DNA from: JANMJD01 sp031371195 | GTDB taxonomy: Bacteria; Actinomycetota; Acidimicrobiia; Acidimicrobiales; Ilumatobacteraceae | Direction: 5' to 3' | Length of the DNA: 21,871 nt | NCBI GenBank assembly: GCA_031371195.1 | Contig: JANMJD010000389.1 | Coordinates: forward strand, 1 to 21,871 | Shown here: positions 14,681 through 21,871 of the stretch, piece by piece | Position numbering within the stretch: the stretch's first letter is position 1 | Layout of the letters: the number at the start of each line of letters is the position of its first letter | The notes under the pieces: generated by a model | The model's input: only the letters and a program-made list of their open reading frames with translations | Databases searched by the model: none | What the model was told of the DNA's origin: nothing | Position numbers and translations under genes: made by a program

Positions 14681-15565
14681 TCAGACGGGGCGACGACCGA
14701 CGAACAGCTTGACGGGCGCGTTCCACGTCCGTTCGAGGACGCCGGTATTGCTCAGCCCTGCGCCGTCGAACAACGCCAGCAGCTCGTCGGACGACCATGG
14801 ATATCCGCCGGAGCGCAGGCCCCGCAGGTCGGCCAGCGACTCGGACAAACCGTCGCCCCCGGCGGCAAATCCTCCGGCCAACAACCACCCTCCGGGCTTC
14901 AGGGCGCGCGTCGCAGCAACCAGGGCCGCAGGGATCACCGAATGGGGAATGAACGGCAACGGCAGCCATACGGCGTCGTACACCGCCGACTCGTCCATCG
15001 CCGTGACATCGAGCGCCCGGAGGCGCACGCGCCCGTCCAACTCCTCGGCGGCGACGTTTGCCCTGGCCAGGGTCAGTGCCGTCTCATACAGGTCGATCCC
15101 GACGACCTGCAACGTGCCAAACCGGCGAGCCGTGGCGATGGCCAACCAACCGGTTCCGGTGCCGACATCGAGGAACGTTGCACCCGGGCGGCCGAGGCAT
15201 TCGGCCAGCCCGTCGAGCGTGTCGGCCGCCGTCGCGAACGCATCGACGATCGCCATCGACATCCGTCCCATTCCCTGCAGGACCATCACATCGGGTTCGC
15301 TCCAGGCGTCGGCCCCGCCGGGGTGCTCGACCATGTCGGTCGCCTGGCGGAGCAGGGCTCGGGCCAGGCCGACGACCGGCGAAGCCGATCCGTCGATCAC
15401 CGGTTCGGCTCCGATCAGTTCCACGACCACGGATCGCAGCCGCTCGCGAATCGCCGTGCTCACCTCGACCTCGCCGGCCTCGACCCGCACATAGGCGGCG
15501 AGCGCTCCGAGCGCCTCGGCCGCCGCGGCCAGGCGAATGGCCACCGGCATCAGCTGTTGCTCCAT
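14681..15565 (-). CDS. Class I SAM-dependent methyltransferase
   Basis: From ATG 15565 the protein has 294 residues. The first 120 residues are helical and of unknown role (EQQLMPVAIRLAAAAEALGALA). The Rossmann methyltransferase domain follows with motif I FLDVGTGTGWLAIATARRFG, motif II VVGIDLYETALTLARAN, the acidic LRALDVTAMDES and post-motif LKPGGWLLAGG. The core is complete for S-adenosylmethionine binding. The substrate is unknown; a small molecule is likelier than RNA or DNA because no NPPY-type motif is visible. GGAAGGGG lies just upstream of the ATG. The frame stays open far upstream to 16597, but that part is antisense to pepN. It is divergent from pepN with 108 bp between starts. Confidence 0.88.
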   Translation of the reverse strand: MEQQLMPVAIRLAAAAEALGALAAYVRVEAGEVEVSTAIRERLRSVVVELIGAEPVIDGSASPVVGLARALLRQATDMVEHPGGADAWSEPDVMVLQGMGRMSMAIVDAFATAADTLDGLAECLGRPGATFLDVGTGTGWLAIATARRFGTLQVVGIDLYETALTLARANVAAEELDGRVRLRALDVTAMDESAVYDAVWLPLPFIPHSVIPAALVAATRALKPGGWLLAGGFAAGGDGLSESLADLRGLRSGGYPWSSDELLALFDGAGLSNTGVLERTWNAPVKLFVGRRPV

Positions 15566-15661
15566 TCGTGGCCCCTTCCGACGTCGGCGATACTCCGACG
15601 ATCGCACGTTACGGCAATCCGTCCACGCCGACCGCGGCGGCATCAGCGCCCGATTTCGCCG

Positions 15662-15667
15662 TACGCT
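15662..15667 (+). promoter_or_regulatory. -10 box for a leaderless pepN mRNA
   Basis: TACGCT lies exactly at -12 to -7 from the GTG at 15674, and no good Shine-Dalgarno precedes it. This also supports 15674 as the true start of pepN. Confidence 0.55.
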
Positions 15668-15673
15668 GCCGAG

Positions 15674-18265
15674 GTGACTTCGCTCGACAATCCGTACCGC
15701 CTGGCGCGCTCCGTCCTCCCCCGACACTATGACCTCGAACTGAGTCCGGATCTGGCCAACGCCTCGTTCGAGGGTGTCGTGTCGATCACGCTCGACGTGG
15801 TCGAGGCCGTCTCGACGATCGCGTTGAACAGCCGGGAACTCGAGATCCACGGCGTCGAACTCCACGTCGACGATGCGACCGTGATCGACGGGTTTCGCCT
15901 CGACGACTCGACCGAGCGGCTCATCATCGACCTGAGTGCTCCGATGCCGGTTGGAGAAGCCCGACTCACCGTCCGGTTCACCGGTGTGCTCAACGACAAG
16001 CTGCGCGGCTTCTACAGGTCCACCTACGCCGATGCCGACGGCAAAGAGCACGTCATCGCCACCTCCCAGATGCAGCCGACCGATTGCCGCAGCGCGTTCC
16101 CATGCTGGGACGAGCCCGATTTCAAGGCGACGTTCGGCGTCACCCTCGTCGTCGCCGACGGCTTGACGGCGATCTCGAACAGCGCGGAAACCTCGCGTGA
16201 CCGGCGTGAGGGTGGCCGGGTGGCCGTTCGATTCGCCGACACGATGGTGATGTCCACCTACCTGGTCGCCTTCATCGTCGGCGAGTTGGAGATGACCGAC
16301 CCGGTCGACGTCAACGGCACCCCCGTGCGCGTCGTCCACGTGCCCGGCAAGGGTCACCTCACTCAGTTCGGGCTCGATTGCGGGGTCTTCGCCCTCGATT
16401 GGTTCGAGCAGTACTACGCAATCCCCTATCCGGGCACCAAGGTCGATCTTGTCGCCCTGCCGGACTTCGCCGCCGGGGCGATGGAGAACCTCGGCTGCAT
16501 CACGTTCCGCGAGAGCCTGCTGCTCGTCGACCCGGCGACGAGCACCCAGACCGAGCAGGAGACGGTCGCCGACGTCGTCTGCCACGAGTTGGCCCATATG
16601 TGGTTCGGTGAGCTGGTCACGATGCGCTGGTGGAACGGCATCTGGCTCAATGAGGCGTTCGCCACGTTCATGGAGATCGCCGCCTGCGAGGCATGGCGGC
16701 CCGACTGGCGCCGGTGGACGACGTTCTCCCTCGAGCGCACCGCGGCGTTCGACACCGACTCATTGGATTCCACCCGATCGGTCGAATTCGAGGTCAACTC
16801 CCCCAACGATTCCGAGGGCATGTTCGACGTGCTCACGTATCAAAAGGGCGGCGCGCTGCTGCGGATGTTGGAGCAGTACATCGGGGTGGAAGAGTTCCGC
16901 GACGGCATCCGTCATTACCTGCGCACCCACTCCTATGCGAACACCGAGACCGGCGACCTGTGGGACGCCATCGAGCACGTCACCGGCCAACCGGCGCGGC
17001 GCCTGATGGACTCGTGGATCTGGCAACCGGGCTACCCGCTGATCACCGCGTCGCTCGCCGGCAACGAGATCGTGCTGCGCCAGCAGCGGTTCGGCTTCAG
17101 CGAAGAGACCGCCTCCGATCCCCAGACCTGGGTGGTTCCCGTCCATGTCCGCCAGGTGGTCGGAGGTAGCGCCGCGACCGGTGACGACACCGGTCTCGTC
17201 GCCGCCATCCAGGAGCGCAAGGTGTTGATGGAAGGTGACGAAGCGCGACTGCCGGTGATCGCCGACGACGCGATCGTGGTCGTCAACGCCGGCGGCCACG
17301 GTTTCGTACGGGTGAACTACGACGATGCGCTTCGCGTTCGGCTGGGTGGCGCGGCCCTGGCGGGTCTGTCGACCATCGAGCGCTACGCCCTGGTCGACGA
17401 CGCCTGGGCCTCGGTGGTCGCCGGGCGGCTCAGTGCCGCAGGATTCCTTGCCCTCGCCGAGGGATTCGGCGAGGAGCGCGAGCTCCAGGTGTGGCAAGCG
17501 CTCGGCATGGGGCTTCGCGGGTGCACACGCCTTGTCGACGGCCCGGCGCTCGACGATCTGCGCGCCCGGGTGCGGGCCCTCGCTGCGCCCGCGCTCGACC
17601 GGTTGGGTTGGGAGCCGGCCCCGAACGAGAGCGACCTGATCAGCAAACTCCGCGGTGTGTTGATCGGCATCGTCGCCATCATCGGTGGCGACTCGGCGGC
17701 ACAGAACGCGGCTCGCGCCCTGTTCGATCTCGCCGCAGCAGGCGGTGACATCGACGCGGAACTGGTCTCGGCGACCACCACGGTGGTTGCGGCGACGGGC
17801 ACCGAGGCCGACTACGAGCGATTCCTGGCCGGCTTCCGCGCCGCGGCGACTCCGCAGGAGGAATTGCGCTGCCTGTACGCCTTGGCCGAGTTCGACGACG
17901 CCGCGCTCATCGAACGGACCTGCGAGTTCGCCATGTCCGGTGAGGTCCGCACCCAGAACGCGCCGTTCCTGCTCAACCGCTGCATCGCCAATCGCCGGCA
18001 TGGAGCGACCGCCTGGCAGTTCGTCCGGCGACATTGGCAACAGGCCAACACGACCTTCCCGATCGCCCTGATCGTGCGGATGGTCGATCCGGTCAAGCTG
18101 CTCAATCTGCCCGAACAGGAGGCCGATGTACAGGCATTCTTCGGCGAGCACGGCATCCCGCAGGCCGCCAAGACGCTCGACCAGATCCTTGAACGCCAGC
18201 GGGTCAACGTGGCGCTGCGCAGCCGGGAGAACGAACGGTTCACCGCGGCGCTGAGTGGTCGGTGA
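15674..18265 (+). CDS. pepN: Aminopeptidase N (M1 zinc metallopeptidase)
   Basis: From GTG 15674 the protein has 863 residues, the usual length for actinobacterial PepN. It removes N-terminal residues from peptides in the cytoplasm. The N-terminal beta domain begins NPYRLARSVLPRHYDLEL and includes MQPTDCRSAFPCWDEPDFKA. The substrate N-terminus site GAMEN is at 268-272. The zinc motif HELAH is at 304-308, with the third ligand Glu327 in WLNEAF. A C-terminal helical ERAP1-like domain follows. All catalytic parts are intact. The frame extends upstream to 14942 but only as antisense of the methyltransferase gene. The stop overlaps the next start as GTGA, so the phosphoesterase is translationally coupled. 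Confidence 0.96.
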   Translation: MTSLDNPYRLARSVLPRHYDLELSPDLANASFEGVVSITLDVVEAVSTIALNSRELEIHGVELHVDDATVIDGFRLDDSTERLIIDLSAPMPVGEARLTVRFTGVLNDKLRGFYRSTYADADGKEHVIATSQMQPTDCRSAFPCWDEPDFKATFGVTLVVADGLTAISNSAETSRDRREGGRVAVRFADTMVMSTYLVAFIVGELEMTDPVDVNGTPVRVVHVPGKGHLTQFGLDCGVFALDWFEQYYAIPYPGTKVDLVALPDFAAGAMENLGCITFRESLLLVDPATSTQTEQETVADVVCHELAHMWFGELVTMRWWNGIWLNEAFATFMEIAACEAWRPDWRRWTTFSLERTAAFDTDSLDSTRSVEFEVNSPNDSEGMFDVLTYQKGGALLRMLEQYIGVEEFRDGIRHYLRTHSYANTETGDLWDAIEHVTGQPARRLMDSWIWQPGYPLITASLAGNEIVLRQQRFGFSEETASDPQTWVVPVHVRQVVGGSAATGDDTGLVAAIQERKVLMEGDEARLPVIADDAIVVVNAGGHGFVRVNYDDALRVRLGGAALAGLSTIERYALVDDAWASVVAGRLSAAGFLALAEGFGEERELQVWQALGMGLRGCTRLVDGPALDDLRARVRALAAPALDRLGWEPAPNESDLISKLRGVLIGIVAIIGGDSAAQNAARALFDLAAAGGDIDAELVSATTTVVAATGTEADYERFLAGFRAAATPQEELRCLYALAEFDDAALIERTCEFAMSGEVRTQNAPFLLNRCIANRRHGATAWQFVRRHWQQANTTFPIALIVRMVDPVKLLNLPEQEADVQAFFGEHGIPQAAKTLDQILERQRVNVALRSRENERFTAALSGR

Positions 18266-19437
18266 GTGCCACATCCTCCCTGTTCGTCGAGCCGTTCTCG
18301 GTAGCGACCGACCGCATCCAGCTGATCGTTCGGGGCACCTTCGACGACGTTGAGCTCCGTCCGAGCGCGGCCGCCGGGGTCGGTCCGTCGTCGACGACGC
18401 GGCTCGATCTTCCGATCCGCACGCGGCTCGGTCGGCCGACGGCACCGAAGGGAGACCTGATCGCGGCCTTGGATTTCACGGCGCTCTCCCCGGCAACGAC
18501 CTATGACGTGTTCGTCGACGGGCGGGTGATGGCCACGACCACGACGCTGACCCGCCCGCCCGGACCGCTCGTCGGCCGTGTCGCCACCCTTTCGGACCTG
18601 CATATCGGCCAGCGCCGCAACGGCCGCCTTCCCCGGGTACCGGTGCTGGCCGAGACCGGGCCGGTCGACCATCACTCCGGCCACGCCATGGCGTGCCTTC
18701 GAGCCGCCGTCGATGAGATCAACACGTGGAACCCCGACCTGGTGCTCGTCAAGGGAGACATCGCCCATACCAATGCCGCCGAGGAGTACGATCTGGCATT
18801 CGGTGAACTCGCCCGACTCCGGGCGCCGCTGCTGGTGACCGCCGGTAACCACGACGGTGGCGACTACCAGGGCTCGAGCTTCGTGGTGGAGGCGGCGCGC
18901 CACGGCCATAGACCCGAACCCATCCAGATCCGTGACATGGGGAGTTGGCGAATCGTGCTGGCCGACACCGTGATCCCGGGCAAACGGGCCGGCACGCTCG
19001 CCTCGACCGGTGAGTCGATCATCCGGACGTGTGGGTCATGGGCGGGGCCATGTCTGATCGGACTCCACCATCAACTGATGCCCCGCCGCGTCCCCCACTA
19101 TGTCCCGAGCGGGATTCCGTCGACGGAGGCCGAGCCATTCCTGCGTGGACTGGCCGCGGCCAACCCTCGCACCCTGGTGACGTCTGGCCATACCCACCGC
19201 CACCGGGTCCGCCACGTCGGCTCGGTGATCGTCACCGAGGTGGGCTCGACGAAGGACTACCCGGGCACCTGGGCCGGGTACGAACTCCACGCGGATGGAG
19301 TCGTGCAGGCGGTTCGACGAATCGCCGATGCCGAGGCGGTGATGTGGAACGAACGAACCCGTCAGGCCGCGCTCGGCGTGTGGAGTTGGTGGGCCCCCGG
19401 CTCCCTGGCCGATCGATGCTTCAGCCACGGCTGGTGA
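18262..19437 (+). CDS. Calcineurin-like metallophosphoesterase
   Basis: The 391-residue protein starts with GTG overlapping the pepN stop by four bases. The first 100 residues form a beta-rich domain ending in a Thr-rich stretch (VMATTTTLTRPPG), resembling the N-terminal domain of PhoD-like or fibronectin-capped phosphoesterases. The two-metal site is complete: SDLHIG (Asp112, His114), GDIAHT (Asp166), GNHD (Asn196, His197), GLHHQ (His269/270) and SGHTHRH (His310, His312). It may hydrolyse a phosphomonoester or diester; the substrate is unknown. No signal peptide is evident, so it is probably cytoplasmic. Pairing with pepN may be only transcriptional convenience. Confidence 0.9.
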   Translation: MSATSSLFVEPFSVATDRIQLIVRGTFDDVELRPSAAAGVGPSSTTRLDLPIRTRLGRPTAPKGDLIAALDFTALSPATTYDVFVDGRVMATTTTLTRPPGPLVGRVATLSDLHIGQRRNGRLPRVPVLAETGPVDHHSGHAMACLRAAVDEINTWNPDLVLVKGDIAHTNAAEEYDLAFGELARLRAPLLVTAGNHDGGDYQGSSFVVEAARHGHRPEPIQIRDMGSWRIVLADTVIPGKRAGTLASTGESIIRTCGSWAGPCLIGLHHQLMPRRVPHYVPSGIPSTEAEPFLRGLAAANPRTLVTSGHTHRHRVRHVGSVIVTEVGSTKDYPGTWAGYELHADGVVQAVRRIADAEAVMWNERTRQAALGVWSWWAPGSLADRCFSHGW

Positions 19438-19507
19438 AACAAGTCGCCTTTCGGCAAGAATTCATCGTCATCGATTTCGTCCCCATCGATTCCTCAAGGA
19501 GCAATCC

Positions 19508-19813
19508 ATGCAGCTCAAGCCCGGCGCCCGACTCCAGAGTGTCACCTGCGACACGAGTGTGATCGTTGTGCGCGCCCCGGCCGGCGACCTCGACGTCCGC
19601 TGCGGTGGCCACCCAATGGTTGCAGCCGGCGCTCCGGTCGAGCGCTTCGACGCCATCGGCGAGCAGGGGGCCGGCACGCTGATGGGTAAGCGCTACGGTG
19701 GCGATGAGCTGGGTATGGAGCTGCTGTGCACCAAGGCCGGCCCGGGGCAGCTCACCGTCGGCGATGAGCCGATCCCGCTCAAGGAAGCCAAGCCACTGCC
19801 GTCATCCGACTGA
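19508..19813 (+). CDS. Small hypothetical protein
   Basis: This 101-residue protein starts MQLKPGARLQSVTCDTSVIV and contains RAPAGDLDVRCGGHPMVAAG, GTLMGKRYGGDELGMELLC and GQLTVGDEPIPLKEAKPLP. It looks like a compact all-beta domain with three Cys residues (14, 32 and 75) and no membrane segment. The RCGGHPM phrase seems familiar from small actinobacterial proteins of unknown function, but I cannot name a family. The start is well supported: AAGGAG at 19496-19501, six bases before the ATG. The 70 bp upstream are unusually AT-rich with two ATCGAT copies and may hold its promoter. Its TGA abuts the mnmA stop on the other strand, forming TGATCA with no gap. Confidence 0.8.
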   Translation: MQLKPGARLQSVTCDTSVIVVRAPAGDLDVRCGGHPMVAAGAPVERFDAIGEQGAGTLMGKRYGGDELGMELLCTKAGPGQLTVGDEPIPLKEAKPLPSSD

Positions 19814-20851
19814 TCATCCGGCTGAGCGGATGCCTCCACCGAGCACGCGATCGTCGGTGGCGTCGTACAGCACCACACTCTGGCCGGCGGCGATCATCCG
19901 CTGTGGCTGCTCCCAGACCAGACAGCCGGTGGCGTCGATGACGCCGGGTCGAGGGTCGCCATGGGCCGAGCACTGGGCGAGCACCGGCCCGGTGAGCGGC
20001 TCGTCGCACCAGCTCATGTTGTCGATCTGCAGGCCTCGCTCGAGCAGGTCGGCCTCGTCGCCGACGACCACGGTGGCCGTCGGCACGTCGATCTCCACCA
20101 CGTAGCGGCGCTTGGGTGCGCCGGCCAGGGCAAGGCCGCGCCGCTGGCCCGGGGTGACCAATTCGATCGCCTCGACCGTGCCCAACTCGACGCCCGTACG
20201 GTCGACGACGCGGCCCGGGCGGAATGGGATCCGCGAGCCCAGGAACGTCTCGCGACCCCCGGTCGACGTGATGAAACACACGTCCTGGCTATCGGGCTTG
20301 GCCGCGGTGCGCAGGCCCAGTTCGGCCGCTTTCACCCGCACCTCGGCCTTGGTCATCTCGCCGATCGGGAACAGCGTGAGCGAGAGCGCACCCTGGCCGA
20401 GCATGTGCACCACATAGCTCTGATCCTTGGCCCGGTCCACGCCGCGGCGCAGCTCCCAGCGCCCATCGGCCTGCACGACTCGGGCGTGGTGGCCCGTGGC
20501 CACCGCGTCGAACCCGAGCACGTCGGCTCGCTCCAACAGCCGGTCGAACTTGAGATGGCGGTTGCACTCGATGCACGGATTCGGCGTCACGCCGACGCGG
20601 TGGGCCTGCACGTAAGGGTCGACCACATGAGTATGGAACTCCTCGGTGAAATTGAACACCAGATGATCGACATCGAGTTGCTGGGCGACCCGGCGGGCAT
20701 CGTCGACGTCGGCGACCGAGCAGCACCCGGTGTCGCTCTCGCCGCCCCACAGGCGCATGGTGACGCCGACCACCTCGTGACCGGCCTCACGCAATAGGGC
20801 GGCGGCGACGGACGAATCCACCCCGCCGCTCATCCCGAGGAGCACCTTCAC
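19814..20851 (-). CDS. mnmA: tRNA-specific 2-thiouridylase MnmA
   Basis: From GTG 20851 the protein has 345 residues. It adds sulfur to U34 of tRNAs for Lys, Glu and Gln. The PP-loop GMSGGVDSSVAAALL (Ser8 to Ser14) activates the uridine with ATP. The catalytic Cys93 is in GVTPNPCIECNRHLKF and the second Cys192 in KPDSQDVCFI, both as in E. coli MnmA. The TGCCSVADVDDAR segment and the C-terminal beta-barrel are also present. The GTG overlaps the cysteine desulfurase stop as GTGA, so the sulfur donor and acceptor are translationally coupled. The frame is open further upstream, but only inside the desulfurase gene. Confidence 0.96.
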   Translation of the reverse strand: MKVLLGMSGGVDSSVAAALLREAGHEVVGVTMRLWGGESDTGCCSVADVDDARRVAQQLDVDHLVFNFTEEFHTHVVDPYVQAHRVGVTPNPCIECNRHLKFDRLLERADVLGFDAVATGHHARVVQADGRWELRRGVDRAKDQSYVVHMLGQGALSLTLFPIGEMTKAEVRVKAAELGLRTAAKPDSQDVCFITSTGGRETFLGSRIPFRPGRVVDRTGVELGTVEAIELVTPGQRRGLALAGAPKRRYVVEIDVPTATVVVGDEADLLERGLQIDNMSWCDEPLTGPVLAQCSAHGDPRPGVIDATGCLVWEQPQRMIAAGQSVVLYDATDDRVLGGGIRSAG

Positions 20852-21871
20852 GAAGCCAGCGCTCCCGGGCGACCGGTACGCAACCGGGTGACGATCGACG
20901 GGATGACGGACAGGGCATGATCGACGTCGGCAACGGTCGTCGTGGTCCCGAGGGAGAATCGAACCGCCCCGTGGGCCCATGCTCGCGGCACGCCCATCGC
21001 CGCCAGCACATGTGACGGTTCCATCGCACCGCTGGCGCAGGCCGAAGCGGCGCTGGCGCAGATGCCCTGCTCGTCGAGCATGAACAGCAGCTCCTCATTC
21101 TCGCATCCCTCGAAGCACAGGTGTGCCGAGCCGGCGACCTTGTGCTCCCGGGCGACGGTTTCGCGAACCCCGCGCAACTGAGACTGCAACCCGTCGACGA
21201 GACGGTCGCGCAGGCCGGCGATCGCCACCACCGACGCGTTCCGCTCGGCATCGGTGAGGGCCAGGGCGGTCGCCGCGGCGACGATGCCGGCGACGTTGTG
21301 CGTTCCGCTGCGGCGGTCGCGTTCCTGTCCGCCGCCCTGGAGCAAGGGTTCGAGCTGAATGCCGTGACGCATCCACAGCACCCCGACGCCTTTGGGTCCG
21401 CCGAACTTGTGGGCCGACAATGCCATCAGATCGACGTGTGGCGTGATCGTTCGCAGGTCGAGCCAGCAGGCCGCCTGTACCGCGTCGGTGTGCAGCAGCG
21501 CCCGTGGGGCGCACCGACGGACGAGCCGGCTCACCTCGGCCATCGGCTGCACCGTGCCGATCTCGTTGTTGACCGCCATCACCGAGACGACGGTGACCTC
21601 GTCGTCGAGAGCCTCGCCCAACGAGTCGAGATCGACACGGCCGACGGCGTCGACGCCGATGACCCGCCCGCCCGTGTGCTCGACCACGTGCAGCACTGCG
21701 TGGTGCTCATTGGCCGGGCAGACCGCAACCCCGCCGCAACGACGCAGCGTGCCGTAGATCGCCGCGTTGTCGGCCTCGGTGCCACAGCCGGTGAACACGA
21801 TCTCGCCGGGCTTCCCCCCAACGCACTCCGCCACCACGTCACGGGCCTCGTCGAGGGCGCGCCGGGGGGGG
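20848..21871 (-). CDS. Cysteine desulfurase (IscS/NifS class V aminotransferase), 5' truncated by window
   Basis: The visible 340 residues cover most of a PLP-dependent cysteine desulfurase. It takes sulfur from cysteine as an enzyme persulfide and here most likely passes it to MnmA. Motifs in order are FTGCGTEADNAAI, ANEHHAVL (PLP-stacking His), VMAVNNEIGTVQP, HTDAVQA, SAHKFGGPKG (PLP Lys), RSGTHNVAGI and the catalytic Cys loop SAASACASG. The order fits the IscS-like group I. The first 40 or so residues lie beyond the window end. The frame reads upstream as ALDEARDVVAEC without a stop, so the internal GTG at 21837 is not the start. The last eight window bases are all G, which may be an assembly edge. 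Confidence 0.93.
   Translation of the reverse strand, partial: PPRRALDEARDVVAECVGGKPGEIVFTGCGTEADNAAIYGTLRRCGGVAVCPANEHHAVLHVVEHTGGRVIGVDAVGRVDLDSLGEALDDEVTVVSVMAVNNEIGTVQPMAEVSRLVRRCAPRALLHTDAVQAACWLDLRTITPHVDLMALSAHKFGGPKGVGVLWMRHGIQLEPLLQGGGQERDRRSGTHNVAGIVAAATALALTDAERNASVVAIAGLRDRLVDGLQSQLRGVRETVAREHKVAGSAHLCFEGCENEELLFMLDEQGICASAASACASGAMEPSHVLAAMGVPRAWAHGAVRFSLGTTTTVADVDHALSVIPSIVTRLRTGRPGALAS

Noticed and set aside
14942..15673. An N-terminal extension of 244 residues on aminopeptidase N
   Set aside because: This part is antisense to the methyltransferase gene and unlike M1 peptidases. The GTG at 15674 with TACGCT upstream gives the normal family N-terminus.
15566..16597. An N-terminal extension of the methyltransferase to 638 residues
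   Set aside because: It is antisense to pepN with no recognisable domain. The ATG at 15565 has a purine-rich ribosome site just upstream.
16760..18445. A 561-codon minus-strand frame under pepN
   Set aside because: It is a codon-bias shadow of pepN with no motifs and no ribosome site.
21864..21871. The run of eight G at the window end as a regulatory or phase-variable tract
   Set aside because: It lies at the extreme edge and makes an odd Pro-Pro in the desulfurase, so an assembly or window-edge artefact is likelier.
1..21871. tRNA or rRNA genes, CRISPR arrays, insertion sequences, prophage or toxin-antitoxin genes
   Set aside because: I saw no cloverleaf-like segment, no regularly spaced repeats, no transposase or integrase motifs and no phage genes by reading both strands. 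A tRNAscan or CRISPR finder run was not possible.

Overview
The window looks like chromosomal DNA of a high-GC actinobacterium. GC-ending codons dominate. It has a GroEL2-type chaperonin with a GGGMEDY tail under CIRCE control, a CysO-like sulfur carrier ending in AVAGG, an HTH-fused citrate synthase, and several genes that appear to be transcribed without leaders. A member of Acidimicrobiia or a relative is a reasonable guess, but no rRNA is present to settle it. Most of the window is ordinary core metabolism. I see no prophage, insertion sequence, CRISPR array or tRNA.

Layout. A 5'-truncated secreted or lipoprotein-like gene (3-959, +) is followed by a strong terminator hairpin and solitary groEL (1155-2771, -) with two interlocked CIRCE operators. 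An FAD-dependent oxidoreductase (3081-4532, +) faces a beta-lactamase-fold lipoprotein (4543-6018, -). Upstream of the lipoprotein is a decayed ECF sigma / anti-sigma pair (6075-7402, -) with frameshifts and an internal deletion. Then come a CysO/MoaD-like sulfur carrier (7537-7812, -), a phosphohexose/phosphopentose mutase (7915-9540, -), adenosine deaminase (9638-10675, -) and an adenosine-kinase-like PfkB protein (10675-11682, -). The last two are translationally coupled.

The most notable gene is the divergent bcp-type peroxiredoxin (11717-12190, +). Its peroxidatic cysteine codon is an in-frame TGA. The frame is otherwise intact, the predicted protein has no cysteine, and a 7-bp stem-loop with GU in its loop lies 14 nt after the TGA. 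It is very probably a selenoprotein. Next is a divergent citrate synthase pair: one fused to an N-terminal HTH (12218-13372, -), the other a plain enzyme (13508-14635, +). They share a 33-bp near-perfect palindrome between them.

The right part holds a SAM-dependent methyltransferase (14681-15565, -), aminopeptidase N (15674-18265, +) coupled by a GTGA overlap to a metallophosphoesterase (18262-19437, +), and a small conserved-looking unknown protein (19508-19813, +). It ends with mnmA (19814-20851, -), which has a GTGA overlap with an upstream cysteine desulfurase cut by the window end. These two form a sulfur relay for tRNA 2-thiouridine.

Functional groupings: adenosine salvage (kinase, deaminase, mutase), sulfur transfer (desulfurase, MnmA, CysO-like carrier), and redox or proteostasis stress (GroEL, Sec-peroxiredoxin). 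Two start types alternate. One set of genes has a clear Shine-Dalgarno. The other has none, but carries a TANNNT -10 box 6-7 nt before the start codon, as expected for leaderless mRNAs.
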